The notes beneath the pieces were generated by a model. The model was not told the origin of the DNA and did no database searches. It saw nothing but the letters and a program-made list of their open reading frames with translations. From contig NATV01000104.1 of NCBI GenBank assembly GCA_003094535.1, positions 1-64,000 of the forward strand: 64,000 bases of DNA, written 5' to 3'. The position numbers and the translations under genes are program-made. Numbering within the stretch: position 1 is the first letter of the stretch; the number at the start of each line of letters is the position of its first letter. This document shows, piece by piece, positions 63,061 to 64,000 of this stretch. The stretch is from a gamma proteobacterium symbiont of Ctena orbiculata. Lineage in GTDB: Bacteria > Pseudomonadota > Gammaproteobacteria > Chromatiales > Chromatiaceae.

Positions 63061-64000
63061 ATGGATATCGCTGAACTTCTGGCCTTCAGTGTCAAACACA
63101 ACGCATCAGACTTGCACCTCTCGGCCGGTTTGCCGCCGATGATTCGTGTCGATGGCGACATCAGGCGGATCAACGTCCCCGCTCTTGAACACAAGGTTGT
63201 GCACTCGCTCGTCTATGACATCATGAACGACAAGCAGCGCAAGGATTTTGAGGAGTACCTGGAGAATGACTTCTCCTTCGAGATCCCCGGGCTGGCGAGG
63301 TTTCGTGTCAATGCCTTCAACCAGGCCCGCGGCGCCTCGGCGGTATTTCGTACCATCCCCTCCAAGGTGTTGACCCTGGAGGAGCTCGGTTGTCCCTCCA
63401 CCTTCAAGGATATCGTGGACGTACCCCGCGGACTGGTACTGGTGACCGGACCCACAGGCTCGGGTAAGTCGACCACCCTGGCCGCCATGATGGACTACAA
63501 AAACGACAACGACTACTCCCATATTCTCACCATCGAGGATCCGATCGAGTTTGTTCACAGCAGCAAGAAGTGCCTGATCAATCAGCGCGAAGTCCATCGC
63601 GACACCCTCGGATTCTCCGAGGCGCTGCGCTCCGCGCTGCGTGAGGATCCGGATATCATCCTGGTCGGCGAACTGCGTGACCTGGAGACCATCCGCCTGG
63701 CGTTGACCGCCGCTGAGACCGGCCATCTGGTTTTCGGCACCCTGCACACCAGCTCGGCGGCCAAGACCATCGACCGTATCATCGATGTCTTTCCCGCCGG
63801 TGAAAAGTCGATGGTGAGATCGATGCTCTCCGAATCCCTGCGTTCGGTCATCGCCCAGACCCTGCTGAAGAAGATCGGCGGCGGACGAATCGCGGCCTGG
63901 GAGATCATGATCGGCACCCCCGCGATCCGCAACCTGATCCGTGAGGATAAGGTTGCGCAGATGTATTCCGCGATACAGACCGGTCAGGCTGCGGGCATGC
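63061..64000 (+). CDS. pilT: Twitching motility ATPase PilT (3' end outside window)
   Basis: First 313 codons of the hexameric ATPase that retracts type IV pili. It starts MDIAELLAFSVKHNASDLHLSAG, with GGGGG 6 bases before ATG 63061. The N-terminal PAS-like domain (about 1-100) is followed by Walker A GPTGSGKSTT (about 131-140), the Asp box LTIEDPIEFVH, Walker B EDPDIILVGELRD (about 196-208) and the His box TGHLVFGTLHT. The AIRNLIRE retraction motif (about 288-295) follows. The frame is open to the window end. Confidence 0.97.
   Translation, partial: MDIAELLAFSVKHNASDLHLSAGLPPMIRVDGDIRRINVPALEHKVVHSLVYDIMNDKQRKDFEEYLENDFSFEIPGLARFRVNAFNQARGASAVFRTIPSKVLTLEELGCPSTFKDIVDVPRGLVLVTGPTGSGKSTTLAAMMDYKNDNDYSHILTIEDPIEFVHSSKKCLINQREVHRDTLGFSEALRSALREDPDIILVGELRDLETIRLALTAAETGHLVFGTLHTSSAAKTIDRIIDVFPAGEKSMVRSMLSESLRSVIAQTLLKKIGGGRIAAWEIMIGTPAIRNLIREDKVAQMYSAIQTGQAAGM

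Overview
The window is chromosomal DNA of a gammaproteobacterium, by eye moderately GC-rich. The evidence is the housekeeping gene order: rnr-rlmB; rpsF-rpsR-DUF2232-rplI-dnaB-alr-radA; coaBC-algC-argB-slmA; and pilT facing yggS-proC-yggT-yggU. SlmA, a large membrane-anchored AlgC and a PlcP-type lipid-remodelling gene fit a Chromatiales-like or related marine/sulfur-oxidising lineage, but the species cannot be fixed from sequence alone. I found no tRNA, rRNA, CRISPR array, transposase or prophage gene.

Region 1 (1-8450) is a small defence island on the minus strand. It holds a truncated gene with a possible PD-(D/E)XK motif, a type I restriction-modification operon (hsdM-hsdS-hsdR), and a nucleotidyltransferase/HEPN toxin-antitoxin-like pair. 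The pair has two tandem palindromes lying across a near-consensus promoter.

Region 2 (8500-11823) has a SEC-C/UPF0149 protein, a GT4 glycosyltransferase next to a PlcP-like phospholipase C, and a divergent dgkA. Together these look like a module replacing phospholipids with glycolipids.

Region 3 (12017-20690) is the most interesting part: ten co-directional genes, several overlapping. They encode a Nudix hydrolase, a PhoU-kinase fusion, a RimK-like ATP-grasp enzyme, an HPr-kinase-related P-loop kinase, a SixA-Nudix fusion, a second histidine phosphatase, a metallophosphoesterase, an amphi-Trp-like small protein, PncC and ThpR. The ATP-grasp, HprK-related and amphi-Trp members correspond to the family set that TIGRFAMs names 'GAK system' (from memory), whose biochemistry I do not know to be described. 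The gene set implies both making and removing phosphate groups on an unknown substrate.

Region 4 (20744-31021) has an LpxR-like outer-membrane protein, an MsbA-like ABC exporter, a multi-domain response regulator with apparently dead GGDEF/EAL domains, trmO, an SDR, a nucleoside-phosphorylase-like protein, a GT2 glycosyltransferase and a sigma-70-like factor.

Region 5 (31167-64000) is mostly housekeeping: prfB with its programmed frameshift, lysS, a KefB-type antiporter, rnr, rlmB, the rpsF operon with a candidate S6:S18 leader, dnaB, alr, radA, coaBC, algC, argB, slmA, pyrE, transporters, a dynamin-like GTPase, yggU, yggT, proC, yggS and the start of pilT. Several families of short palindromic dispersed repeats sit in the gaps between genes across the window.
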